Part shown: one piece after another, positions 1-27,340 of the stretch
Numbering within the stretch: the first letter of the stretch is position 1
Layout of the letters: every line of letters starts with the position of its first letter
DNA from: Chara braunii
Taxonomy: Eukaryota; Streptophyta; Charophyceae; Charales; Characeae
Length of the DNA: 44,619 nt
Direction: 5' to 3'
Assembly: GCA_003427395.1 (NCBI GenBank)
Contig: BFEA01000159.1
Location: forward strand, 421,857-466,475
Notes under the pieces: generated by a model
The model's input: only the letters and a program-made list of their open reading frames with translations
Databases searched by the model: none
Told to the model about the DNA's origin: nothing
Translations under genes and position numbers: made by a program

Positions 1-142
1 GGTCTCCTTGCAGGTGCGCGGCGGCTTCTTCCTCCTTAGGTCCACTATGGCGGACTGTCACCTTCAGTGGCCACCTCCGCTATGGCGCCTCAACCCTGCA
101 CACGACTTCGCGCATGGGATAGCGGGTACCTGCTCCGATACC
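1..142. other. unassigned sequence at window edge
   Basis: No gene is recognised here. Short open frames exist on both strands but they run into the adjacent inverted-repeat arm and show no family signature. Confidence 0.4.
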
Positions 143-1020
143 AGTGCAATCAGACTCGACTTATTCACACTTTTCATGCACATGGACAGCAGCACAACAG
201 ACTGGCGACATGCGCCCAGACAGTACTCAGAGATATGGTTTCCAGGTAAGTTCACTTCCACTGGCTATGGCGACTGAGCGCCCAACATCCCACTGTTCAC
301 ACACTCTGGATCACCCTGGATATCCCACGCACGACACTCTGCACACTCACACAACACACACACACTCTACTATAGTTATGGCAGCGCTAGCTGCCTCTAC
401 CCTATTGCTATGCTACACTTCTCTTCCCACTTCGACTTCGGGCCTACTGCAGACCTCCTCGCACAAGACGCTGAGGCAGCGCTTCCGCATGGCTTCTGCA
501 GGAATGAATGAATAGCTGTGCCAAGCCTCTTGATTTATACTTCTGTGACTCGTTGGTCTGCCCTGTTTCCCTGGCCCACGGTGTACACAGTCCCAGACGG
601 TACTTGCTTGACTGGACCAGACTGGCTGGACTGGGACTGCTGACTCTGCGTGGTGGACCTCCACCACTTGCCCACTTGCCTAGACATCCAGTGGGCTGAC
701 TTCCGAAAGGCTACCTGGCCCTTCGGTTGTAGCAGGTACGACTCTGCCCTTTCAGGTAAGTAGCAACTACGACTTGACCCTTCGAACAGTCTACTGCTAC
801 GACCTCTGGACCGTCTAGACTCCTACCCGACAGGTCTACAGTTCGAATCCCTTCTACCCTGTAGCCTACGAGATCCTACCTACCACTGGCGGTCCTACAG
901 GTCGCAGGTTCAAATCCACGGGTTGACACAGGTACTCTACACAGGTAAGGTGGGGAACTAGGGATCCAGCCCTGGGATCTGCATCAGCTACTGCGAACTG
1001 GTGAATACCGTTTCAATGTC
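143..1020 (-). repeat. left arm of a ~0.9-kb dispersed repeat present in inverted orientation
   Basis: This stretch matches the reverse complement of about 10585-11500 almost throughout. Shared blocks include the segment starting CAATCAGACTCGA, the block GTTCACTTCCACTGGC, and the end block CAGCTACTGCGAACTGGT. Open frames in it (for example 144-515) are mirrored in the other copy with frameshifts and look incidental. Two tRNA B-box-like words (AGTTCGAATCCC near 836, GGTTCAAATCC near 907) lie inside, but no tRNA fold surrounds them. The two arms bracket exons 1 and 2 of the receptor gene. This copy lacks the hairpin end of the full-length copy at 10569-11520. It is probably a non-autonomous transposable element; the class is not determined. 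Confidence 0.75.
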
Positions 1021-1111
1021 CTTATTTAGAAAAAAGAAAAGAAAAAAGAAACCGGCTAATTTGTCCCGAATCCGCAAGAGCCAGGTCGAAATTTTGACGA
1101 AATTGAGGGTA

Positions 1112-1253
1112 GGGCGTTCTTATAATGCCGTATCCCCCGGACTCCAGCTAAGTCCAGATACATCCTGGGGGTCTGGCATTCTTACAACACTGGAACCACT
1201 GGAATCCAGCTAAGTCCAGATACATCCTGGGGGTGCGGCATTTTAAGAACGCC
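1112..1253. repeat. small foldback (MITE-like) element
   Basis: The ends are inverted repeats: GGCGTTCTTATAATGCCG at the left and CGGCATTTTAAGAACGCC at the right, differing at one or two positions. Inside, the word CCAGCTAAGTCCAGATACA occurs twice in direct orientation. No coding capacity is seen. It resembles a miniature inverted-repeat element; no target duplication was identified. Confidence 0.65.
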
Positions 1254-2295
1254 AGACCTTCAAGCTCTAAAGTTTTGACTTGAATGGGGTGGATTCAGGC
1301 CAATTTAGTCGGTTCCAATTTCGTTCAAAAAATTTAAAAATGTCCGTTTTGATGAAATTGCAGTTATACGATTATATGATTGAATATGACCGCACGGGCT
1401 GTGACAAAGTCGGAACGTCATGAGTGTTTGAGAATGCCTTTGGTACCTCGTCACCCTGCTGCTGGGTGCCTGATTTATCGTGACCATCCCTGGTACCTGT
1501 GCACTCTGGGGATAGGGGGGTGCAGCCTTAAACACTATACCCTAGACCCTTGTTGAAGGTGTGACTGGCTTTTTCCCCTGTGTTCTGCACTTTTCTACAC
1601 AGTGATCCCATCATTCCAAATTCACTCCAAACCCCTGGCCCGCCCTGACCTTACCTTTGCCTCTTTTCTCCAAGCCACCTATCCTTTTTCCTAGGAACAT
1701 TTTGTTAAAAAAATAAAAAAAAATAAAAAAGAAGAAGATTGACTCTTCATGTATAGTTGGAAGCTTGTACTGAGTTCCTGCCAGCATTGATTACCCTGTA
1801 CAGTAACTATGCTGGATTACCCTGTACAGTAACTAGGGCCTGTAGTACAGGGGATTGACTGAGCTGTGGGAGGTAAAGAAATTGACTGAGCATTCGGATG
1901 TTACGATGCTTCTACCTTGGGAACCTACTCGACCCTACTAACCCTGGTTCTCGACCTACTGGGACCTAGTGGGACTGGGCCCAACTCGGACTCTAGGAAC
2001 GGGACTCGGGACGTGTGTGCAGCGTAAAATCCTCCTTTAGGTCCAGTTTTCCGAGGTGCTTGCCGAGCGTCGTCCAGATCGTCTATTTGCTCACGCATAG
2101 CGGCATAGGTAGAGGCTGTCTCGGTTAATAATCTATATATGGATGGATGAAGGGCACCCAGGACTGAAGCTCGTGTAGTACGTCTACCACCGACTGAAGA
2201 GCTCCTGCCGAGCCCGCCCGCCCGCCAAACCGGTCAGGGATAACCAACCACCAATTTGAAGTTTCCTTGTAGGCGCCATGAGGCCATGACTTAGT
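1254..2295. other. no gene recognised
   Basis: About 1 kb with only short open frames. An A-rich tract lies near 1707-1735, and the phrase ACCCTGTACAGTAACTA is repeated near 1793-1835. No promoter element can be assigned with confidence. Confidence 0.4.
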
Positions 2296-2299
2296 TGAA

Positions 2300-3190
2300 T
2301 ATTCCGGGACGAACCTGTGTGGCCATGACTATGGAGACTATCGTGGTTGTGGGAATGATGGAAGGATTGTTTCGTGCTTCGATTCTTTGTACCTCTGTGG
2401 CCATGACTATGGAGACTATCGCGGTTGTGGGAATGATGGGAGGATTGCTTCGGGCTTCGGTTCTTTGTTGCTACAACGCTACCGGGTAGTTGTTGTTCTT
2501 GAGCCGGATCCTCCTGATCAGTGATCTCCGCCTCCCGGACAAATGTCTGTCAGCCGCAGCTGCCTCTCTCTCTGCTACTTTACGTTCCTCGTGTGTAAGT
2601 ACTGAGTACGTTCCCTAAGCAGGGAATTTCAGTGTCAAATGATTGGCGGAAATGACCAAGTACGTTTCCTAAGCAGGGAATTTCAGTGTCAATTCGTCAA
2701 ATGATTGACGGAAATGACCGACCAAGTCCAACTCTAGTTAAGAGTCGACAAGCCGTAATCACTGGTCAGGGAAAGAATAGAGGAGGAAAGGAAAGAAGGG
2801 AACGAACACAGTTGAGTTAGTTTAGCCACCATCTCTGTCGTAACGTGGTAGCAAAACTGAAGTTTCCCCAATAGATATTATTAGGCTCTTTCCTTTTCAA
2901 ACTTGAAGGTACTTTAGTCATCGTCGACTCATCGATCGATTTCTGTACGGGGTAGGAAATCTGAAGCCTCCCTAATACATACTAGATACTAGATAGGCTC
3001 TTTCCTTTTCTGAGCGTTTGGTCGGGTGTAGTTGCAAAAAATCGTTGATAAAAAAAAATAAAAAATCGCTGACTCAATCTGTCATGTACTGACTCTGTAG
3101 TTAACGAGTCAACTCTCCACCTGTCAATCGCTGACTCAATCTGTCCTGTACTGACTCTTTAGTTAACGAGTCAACTCTCCGCCTGTCACC
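2300..3190. repeat. cluster of two-copy local tandem duplications upstream of the receptor gene
   Basis: At least four different sequences are each present as two neighbouring copies. They are a ~78-bp unit (about 2320-2470, containing GGCCATGACTATGGAGACTA), a ~50-bp unit (about 2606-2720, CCTAAGCAGGGAATTTCAG), a looser pair sharing AGGCTCTTTCCTTTTC (about 2850-3012), and a ~61-bp unit (about 3066-3187, GCTGACTCAATCTGTC). The units are unrelated to each other, so this is repeated local duplication and not a single satellite. The region may include the promoter of the receptor gene, but no motif fixes it. Confidence 0.7.
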
Positions 3191-3434
3191 GCGTACACAA
3201 AAGGCAAAAATTGTGCTCGGCAGCTCGTGTATATTTCCATATTCTAGAGGAAGATTCGTTCTCATTTTGCGCATTTGGTGAGTGATGGACCGACGCCCCT
3301 AGTTACTACGTAGTCAGAAATTACCCGTTGGTTAGAACTACCGAGTTAAAGATCATTCGGAGGAAGAATCGGAACTACGTTGCCAGGCTTACCTTCTTTT
3401 ACCTTCTCTCTGATTGACCATGTCATTATCCACC

Positions 3435-19933
<16,499 letters not shown>

Positions 19934-19965
19934 AAACTGGGGAAGAGTCCAGTCCAACACATTGG

Positions 19966-20110
19966 CTGCAATCAAAAACACCAATTTGGCCATCATTCAT
20001 TCTGCTTAGCAGCTGGAAGCCAAGGCCCACTGCCCTAATTCCTAGAATGAACATGATTCTCACAAAGCCCGTGTCTTGAACACGTGGGAAGCTTAGGGGC
20101 ATCTGTGGAA
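19966..20110 (+). pseudogene. decayed tandem duplicate of the 3' half of receptor exon 4
   Basis: The sequence from AATCAAAAACACCAA through CATCATTCATTCTGC, AGCAGCTGGAAGCCA and GATTCTCACAAAGCCCGTG follows exon 4 from about 19765 to 19920 block by block. It still encodes ILTKPVS but then a stop, and other stops lie upstream. It sits about 35 bases after the functional stop codon, so it probably lies in the 3' untranslated region or just beyond. Confidence 0.75.
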
Positions 20111-21810
20111 AAGAGTGTACTAGTCCAGCTGTCTGTGGAAGTTGGTGCTGTATTGTTGAGATGCATGGGTCAAGGGTTTTTGATTACGCTATGTATATGC
20201 TGAAAGGGCGATGCAGGGCTTATTAGAAATCAAAGTGATGGCGGTGGAGGGCGATGTGTGGACTCTGTGGAGTTATGTTGTAGGGCATGGGGAAAAAGAA
20301 AAGTCGACGATGTGTTTGGGGGCGACAGAGTTGGTGTTTCATATTCAAGGGTTTATTCAGAAGTGTCTTATGCTTGCCGAGTGCTTGGTACGGCATTCGA
20401 TACCAATTTTGATTAAACCATGGCAGTCAATACACTTTTGATCTAACCATGGTGCAGCTTATGGTTAAGGTAAAAAATCGAAACCTAGGTTTCTTAGTTG
20501 TACTCAGTATGTTCTGGCGAGTTCTGATGTGTCAGGTTCTTGTTAGGGCATTCGGATCAGGCTAAACTTCAACTCAGAATGACAGTCCATGTCAGAAATG
20601 ATGCCCGTCCTGCAGGGTGCACTGAGGGGTCAGGTCTTGCCGCATAATAATCCTGTTTTTCCTCCTGCAGGATCCAGAGGTCAGGGGTCTAGTCGTCGCG
20701 CGTTCAGTTCATGTGGCAGTGGGCATCCTGCCCATTTTAGGGGGTATGATTCTGGTCTTGAGGGGTGAGGGGTAAGGAGTCTTAACGACTTGCAGGGGCC
20801 ATGATTCGGACCCCCTGTAGCGGGGAATGTCCTTGAAGGTGGCGGTACAGGTCCCTTCATGGAGAAGGTGGTTTGTTCAGACGGTGAGGATTCAGACCTT
20901 GCAGGGTCAGGTGCTTGGGGGTTGCGGTAATGTTACTATCCCCTTTGGGGTTCGCTTGGGGATAAAATTTTCCGTTCCATCAGGGTTTCAGCACTGCAGT
21001 GAATCAGATGCAGTCCTTCAGGGGTTCATGCCCTGAAGGACACAGTCAGGTCCTTGCGCGCCGTTACAGTCGCATTGTACAGGTGTTTGGCTACCTGAGG
21101 TCAAGAACCACATCTTGCTGGGGTAAGAGCTACCAAGGGTAGCCGGCTAGTCAGCTCTTCCGTCAGCCACAGTTGGTTTCAGAATCTGTAAAACTGTGTC
21201 AATAATACCAGATTGCCACTACCGGTAGTATTGCCTCGTCCACAAGCGAAATTCTGAGATACATCCCAACATCTCATAGAGTTGTCGAGTGGTCAACGGT
21301 TTCAGTAACCGGAAGGACTCACAGTGATCTAGAATTCGGCTGATTTCACAGTCCTTTAGAATTTGAGGCTGTTAGCGATTCTGTATATTAGTTGGAGTTA
21401 AAATGTTTGCTATCGTTGAATTGTACGCGACTTTCATCACGGACTGTGAAACGTTTCCGTTCAATCTCTGACAAATGAGAGAGCCATGTCGACGAGGTTG
21501 GACAACTCTGTATTTGACTTCCTGATAGTTGAAGATATATGTCATTCTTAACTTTCTTCTTGGCAATGCCTGGTAGGGGAGTGGCACACAGCTGTAAGCA
21601 AATGATCTTCTTGTGACAATAAGTTTTTCGCCAAGAAGCGGCTCAAGCTGAAGAGGTTGGAAGTTGGAACCCTCTACATTCAATTTTCAAATTGTTGGTT
21701 GCTTAGTGTATGTTGCAGTGTTTAGAGTTACAGGCCCTGCCACGTGGCTGAATGTTACACACTTGTTTAACTCTTCATCCTTTTCTTTTAACTCCTGCCT
21801 TCAGATTGCT
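20111..21810. other. no gene recognised; receptor 3' flank
   Basis: Short frames only. About 20580-21060 is rich in GGGGTTCAGGTC-like phrases on the + strand. No clear polyadenylation signal or RNA gene could be assigned. Confidence 0.4.
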
Positions 21811-21814
21811 CTTT

Positions 21815-22840
21815 CTACCTCCTCCTACCTCCTCCTCCTCCTCCTCCTCCTCCTCCTCCTCCTCCCTTCTTCTTCTTCTTCTTCTTCTTCTTCTTCTTCT
21901 TCTTCTGTCGTCTCCTCCTCCCTCCTCCTCCTCCTCCCTTCTCCTCCTCCCTCCTCCTCGTCCTCCTTCCTCCGCTTCTTCGTTGTTCTGCTTCCTCCTC
22001 CTCCTTCCCCCTCCTTCCTCTCCCTCTCCTTTTCTGCTCCCTTTCCTTTTTTCCTTCTCTTCTCTGAGTCCACATCCTCCCCCTCCTCCTCCTCCTCCTC
22101 CTTCCTCCTCTTCCTCCCTCCTTCTCCTCCTTCCTCGTCCCTCCTCCTCTCCCCCCTTTCTTCCTCCTCCCTCCTCCTCCTTCCTCTTCCTCTTCCCCCT
22201 CTTCTTCTCCTTCCTCCCTCCTCTCTCCTCTTCCCTCCTCCTCGCCCCCCTCCCTCCTCCTGTTTCCTCCTCCCCTCTCCCGTTTCCTCTTCCTCCACCT
22301 CCTCATCCCCCCTCTTCCTCCGTCGTCCTCCTCCTCCTCCTCGTCCTCTCCCTATCCCTTCTCGCCCCCCTCCCTCCTCCTCTTTCCTACTCCCCTCTCC
22401 CATTTCCTCTTCCTCCTCCTCCTTCTCATCCCCCCTCTTCCTCCGTCCTCCTCCTCCTCCTCGTCTTCTCCCTCTCCCTATATCCTCATCTCTTTCCCCT
22501 CCTCCCTCCTGATCCCCTCCGCCCTCCTCCTCGTCCTCTTCTTCTCCCTCTCCCTATTTCCTTCTCCTACTCGTTCTGCCTTCTCGTTCCTGCTCCTTCC
22601 TTCACCTTCCTCCTCCTCCCTCCCTCCCCCTCCTGCTCCTCCTCCTCCTTGTCCTTTTTCTCCTCCTCCTCCCTCTCCTTCCTCTCCTCCTCCTCCGCCT
22701 CATCCTCCCCCTTTTCTTCTGTTTCTCTTCTTCTCCTTCTTCCCCTCCTCATCTTCCTCTTCTTCTTCTTTCCTCCTTCCCCTCCTCTTCCTCTTCTTCT
22801 TCGTCCTCTGCATCTTTCTTTGGAAGCTCTTCCTTTTTGA
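21815..22840 (+). repeat. ~1-kb polypyrimidine tract (CCT/TTC/CTC repeats)
   Basis: Almost pure C and T on the + strand, from (CTC)n and (TTC)n blocks grading into irregular CCTCCCTC repeats with few purines. Long Ser/Leu/Pro frames on + and Glu/Arg/Gly frames on - are products of the composition and should not be called genes. Such tracts can form triplexes and are difficult to assemble. Confidence 0.9.
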
Positions 22841-23275
22841 CGGCATTCCTTACTTCATTACCTCTAGTCTTTTTCTGCACTCCTGTCTTCCTCTTTCTTC
22901 TTCCTTCTTTTTTCATCCCCTTTCAGTTCAATGGCGAGTGGGGATGGGGGTGGGGTTGTTGTTTTGTTGTTGTTGGTGGTGATGATTCTGCTGCTGCCGA
23001 AGATTCAAACTTGTGCCACGTGGGCCAAGAAGTGGTGTGAATCCAGTCTTTACCCAGATAGCCTTCAACCTCTTCCTTGAACTGCATGCGACATGGTGCA
23101 GTTTGAGTGGCTATCCCGCTAGTTGTACGGGAGGACAAATTTTATTTTTTTGGGTCTGCCAGGCATGCCTAGCAGCCCGCGTGTGTGCTCACAGGTTGGC
23201 AGGCAAGGTTCGAACATATCTGTAACAACTTCGACCACTTCAAAACAGCAGTGACCTCCTTGACATGATGCATGC
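22841..23275. other. no gene recognised
   Basis: Mixed sequence with a GT/GG-rich patch near 22935-22985. Nothing assignable. Confidence 0.4.
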
Positions 23276-23944
23276 TTGCTAGAATCCCAATCAACCCTCC
23301 ACATAGCCACACACAACGGGCCCCACCCACTCCTGAACACCAATTCTGAAAACATGCAGCATCGGTCCTGCACACAGCCATACACAGCAGGCCCGCCCTC
23401 TCCTGTTATTCCTGCCGAAAGGGCAGAGACTAATGTACATAAAGCAATAGTTACTCAGCTAGAGACCAGGCCAACCGCAACAGACAATGTAAATGTTGTC
23501 AAAGTGGCGGCAGGGGATGATGGCCTGCATGCCACCGATGTTGTCAGTGCTGCTGAGAGTGTACCCCCTCCTCCACTGCCGCTACCACCACCACCACGAC
23601 CTTCTCCTCCACCACCTCCACCTCCACCTCCACCTCCACCAGTGCCCACCACCATCACCGTCCTCATCATCGCCAGCACCACCACCACAACTACCACCTC
23701 CACGGCCATCCCCATCAGCTCCCCAACACCATCCCCTCTATCAATTGACTCTTCTTCCTCCTCTTCATCATCTCCTCACTCCCTCCCTTCCTCCTCCCCC
23801 TCTCCCTCCCATTCCTCCCCTTCATCATCGACCGCACCATCAACACATTCATGGTCATATCGGCCGTCACAGAGACCTCATCAGCAGAGGCAACCATGGT
23901 CATGTCGGCCGTCACAGACGCCTCTTCGGCAGAGGCCTTCCTAG
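23276..23944 (+). CDS. uncertain open frame, Pro/Thr/Ser low-complexity (222 codons)
   Basis: The N-terminal ~95 residues are of ordinary composition (for example ETNVHKAIVTQLETRPTA). The rest is Pro-rich (near 23563-23640), Thr-rich and Ser-rich, from CCACCA and TCC repeats. No family is recognised. A duplicated phrase GGTCAT(A/G)TCGGCCGTCACAGA lies at 23850-23920. It may be one exon of an unknown gene or a chance frame; the repetitive composition argues for caution. Confidence 0.25.
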   Translation: MLESQSTLHIATHNGPHPLLNTNSENMQHRSCTQPYTAGPPSPVIPAERAETNVHKAIVTQLETRPTATDNVNVVKVAAGDDGLHATDVVSAAESVPPPPLPLPPPPRPSPPPPPPPPPPPPVPTTITVLIIASTTTTTTTSTAIPISSPTPSPLSIDSSSSSSSSPHSLPSSSPSPSHSSPSSSTAPSTHSWSYRPSQRPHQQRQPWSCRPSQTPLRQRPS

Positions 23945-26120
23945 TCTCCACCGCCACCTCCTATACAGCGGCCTCGATTGTCCTTGGACAGTGTGATCAC
24001 CGCACCCCCGGCAGGGGTCAGCGTCGCCACTCTCAATATACAACGGCCAGGAATACTTCATACTGAGTCCAATGGCCACAATGTGGCGATGGCTTTTTCA
24101 GTGCTGCAGGTGTGTGTGTGCCCCAGACACGAGGTGCAGACACTTGTGCAGAATTTGCACGATTAGCAGCCACCCTGAGCACAAATACAGCTGCTCACCT
24201 TCCCTTTCCAGCATCCAACCCACCTGCTTCTCATTCATCTAGCCGTGACTGCTCCCCCGCTCCAACTGGCCGTGGTCCACCGTCTAATCACTTGATGGAG
24301 CCCCTGATTGGAAATGCTCTCTCTTCGGAAGGCATCATCAGCTAGAGTCAATGGAGTTAATACAATTGGAGGAACTTGACAGAAATAGTCAAGACCGTAA
24401 TGAACCCCCCGCGTGGGGAACCTGCAGAATCAAATTAACTCGTTCAATTTGTCACGGTGCTACAGTGAGGCCATGATTAATGCATTTCTTCTGGCTTACT
24501 CCATAGGATGAGCATGCCAAACATGGACCCGATTATTCTTCGGTACATCTTGCATCGTCCAGGTCATTTCAGTGTTTACTCAGATAATTCATGGAGCCTA
24601 TGGGATGGGTGTAAGGGGCAGACAGTGGAAAATATTAACTACTATCACCGGGTGGTAGAATCTCATTCGGTTTGGCTGATCGATCAGGAACGGTATACGG
24701 ATGTGCACTCACAAGCTCTACAGCCTCCAAAGTGTAATCCAGCTGAACCTCCCCCGTCCCCTATGCATGGCCAAGCAGCGTGCCTTCCCTCTGATTGGTG
24801 AGATTTTGCCACACAGTGAACGGGCCTCTCCAGAGGATGGTGCCTATTTCATGCCATCGTGTCCCCACACAACTGTAGTCCGGTTAGCATGCACACAACA
24901 GAGTCTTTGCTCCGATCACTTTGAAGGGATTGTCACTGCCAGCCTCTATCGTAAAAAACTGCGACCCATTGTTTAATACTCATCCACCCCACCCCGTGAT
25001 TACTTGCCCAGCATGTAGTTTTGGCCTTGACATGCCATGCTTAAATAACTGTGAATGCCAACCGGATTTTCTGCTAACATGTCAGCAATATGCCATGTGT
25101 CTCTACTGCCTGCAGTATCCCCCATGCCATTACCCGCCACATCCGAGTCCTCTCCTACCATGTCTCGTATTCAGCGCAATATACACGTGCTGCAGCCGCA
25201 TATGGATCTCCTTCATCCTGCCAAGCAAACAACCGGCGCAGCAGACTGAGGAGGAAAATATAATATCATATGGACCCCCTTACAGAGAGCTGTACTGATA
25301 GGTTATCACCACCAGGGCGCACTGTTTCAGACCAAATCCTCAGCTCAACACCCTTGCTTTGGATCAGTTCTCGTTGTTGTCTGGCCGTCAACAGAAAAAT
25401 TCTCAATTTCCCACAAGAAATGAAAGATGAAAATTCAAAAAGTATAAAAAATTCCTCCAGTTCTAAAATTTTCAGTTATTTTTGACAAGTTCTGTCTAAA
25501 AATGAGTTTTGCCTTCTACCTATATCTATTTGTTGACCATGGAACGAAAGTGTGGATAAGTTTATGAAATATCATGATTAGATTTGAGCCCGGTTCCGAC
25601 TCAATGATGTACTTCAGGGGATGCTGTGCCCGTTTTCCAGCAGGTGTAGCCCTGCAGGACAGATAGGAGTGCATGCTCTTATCATCATTCCTATCTATCG
25701 AAGCGGAGTCCAAAACAAACATTTCATTCTACTCAACAAATACATTTTAATTTAGATTGGATTAACCCATTTTGATCGGAACTCCTTATAATAGATTAAA
25801 ATAGAATGATAATCCAATTAAAATATTGTATGAACTCATCCAGACTTTCATTCTATCTCTAGCATATAGTTCAACCTAGAAGGGATACCCCATTCTCGAA
25901 CGGAAAGTTTGTTTGACGGCCATTTTAAAAGGGGAATGAGTCGGAATGACACCTGGGCTACCAGACCCGCAAGGGCCTGGGCAGGTCCGGGCCAGTCGCC
26001 CGGCTGACCCGGGCAATACAAAAAAAAACGGTAAAAAAAAATATATATATATCGTCAAATAGAACTGCCCGGCAAACCGTAGGCAGAGAGGGAGAAGAGG
26101 ACAACAAACAAGGGGCTGTG
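23945..26120. other. no gene recognised
   Basis: Several short open frames occur. One at 24508-24801 has fairly ordinary composition (RYILHRPGHFSVYSDN) and is followed within the frame by a GTAAGG donor-like site near 24611, so an exon is possible. No homologue is recognised. About 25730-25860 is A/T-rich. Confidence 0.35.
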
Positions 26121-26127
26121 ACAAACT

Positions 26128-26190
26128 GTTTCGTCGGAGTTTCACCCACTCATCAGGAGGCTGAACCCTCAACAGTCTGCAGAATCCCCT
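26128..26190 (+). repeat. fragment of the repeat family found at 41.3-43.9 kb
   Basis: GTCGGAGTTTCACC, ACTCATCAGGAGGCTGAACCCT and CAGTCTGCAGAATC match segments at about 41747-41803 and 43118-43169, in the same orientation. It is followed by a duplicated phrase, AGAATCCCCTCACTGATTAC (26178 and 26222). Confidence 0.6.
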
Positions 26191-26595
26191 CACTGATTAC
26201 GCTGTAAATGATAATCTACCTAGAATCCCCTCACTGATTACACTGTAAATGATAATCTACCTTATATATATATAAAATGGGAGCGGGGTATTTTTTGTAC
26301 TTGCTGAATACTATCGAAATCCGGGGTCTTTTTTTTTGGGGGGGGGGTTAGTTGGGCTTAGGGTAGTGCAAGGGTTCCACCCCCTTTCAAGGCCCCGATT
26401 GCCCCCCTCACACCCCCTCGGCCCCTCCTCCAATCAGCCACAGCCGTTCCCCCCCACCCCTGATTGCACACCCCGTTTCCCATACCCCTCTCCCGGCCAC
26501 CAACCCTGCAAACATGCAACACTTGGGTCCCAGTGCAGCCGGCAGTGAGTGATGTGGCTGCAAATCTTGGAATCTGAGGACAAGCCAAGAACCGG

Positions 26596-26955
26596 TTTCT
26601 TCTTCTTCTTCGTCGTCTTCTTCGTCGTCTGCTTCAGAATCTTCTTCGTCTTCTTCTCCTTCTTCTCCTTCTTCTTCTCCTTCTTATTCTTCCTCCTGCC
26701 TTCTTCTTCCTCCTCCTCTTCTTCTTCTTCCTCCTCTTCTTCTTCTTCCTCCTCTGTTCTTCGTTCTTCCTTCTTCTTTTTCTTCTTCTTCTTCTTCTTC
26801 TTCTTCTTCTTCTTCCCCCTCGTTGTGCTCATCATTCTTCCTGCCCTCTTGTTCTTCCCCCTGGTCGTCCTCTTCTTCTTCCTCCCCTCTTGTTTTCCTC
26901 GTCCCTTCTTCTTCTTCTCCTTCTTCTCCTTCTTTTTCTTCTTCTTCTTCGTTGT
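26596..26955 (+). repeat. (TTC/CTC)n polypyrimidine tract
   Basis: Mostly TTC with CTC and GTC interruptions. Frames rich in Phe/Ser or Lys/Glu across it are composition artefacts. A poly(T)-poly(G) junction lies upstream at 26329-26347. Confidence 0.9.
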
Positions 26956-26979
26956 TGGGTGGTGGGGATTCCCGAGAGC

Positions 26980-27340
26980 CCGGCCCTATCCCACCCGCTC
27001 GTCCCAACCTTCCCCGACTCGACACATCCCGCCCGACCCTTCCGCCCGACCTTCTCCCCAGTGTCCCCACTATCCCACCCGCCCATCCCGACCTTTCCCA
27101 TGACCCTATCCCACCCGTCCATCCCGTCCCTCCCGCACTTTCCCCCCGCCTGATACATCCCGACCCTCCCGCCCGACCTTTTCCTCACCATTCCACCCGT
27201 CCATCCCGACCTTTCCCCCGACCCTATCCCACCCGTCCATCCCGACCCTCCCGCCGACACATCCCGGCCCTCCCGCCCGACCCTCTCGCCTGACTCTCCT
27301 GCCCGTCACTTCCCACCCGACACATTCCCCCGCCAGACAC
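26980..27340 (+). repeat. C-rich minisatellite (TATCCCACCCGTCCATCCCGACC-type units)
   Basis: Irregular units built on CCCACCCGTCCATCCCGACC, CGCCCGACC and ACACATCCCG recur about ten times. Regular runs of three or more C (G on the other strand) are spaced closely along it. Confidence 0.75.

Noticed and set aside
836-921. Two tRNA B-box-like words suggesting tandem tRNA genes
   Set aside because: The bases around GTTCAAAT do not form a T-stem and no anticodon arm was found; they are part of the dispersed repeat.
21664-22840. 282- and 362-codon Ser/Leu/Pro frames and Glu/Arg/Gly frames opposite them
   Set aside because: The region is a polypyrimidine tract; open frames are expected in it on composition alone.
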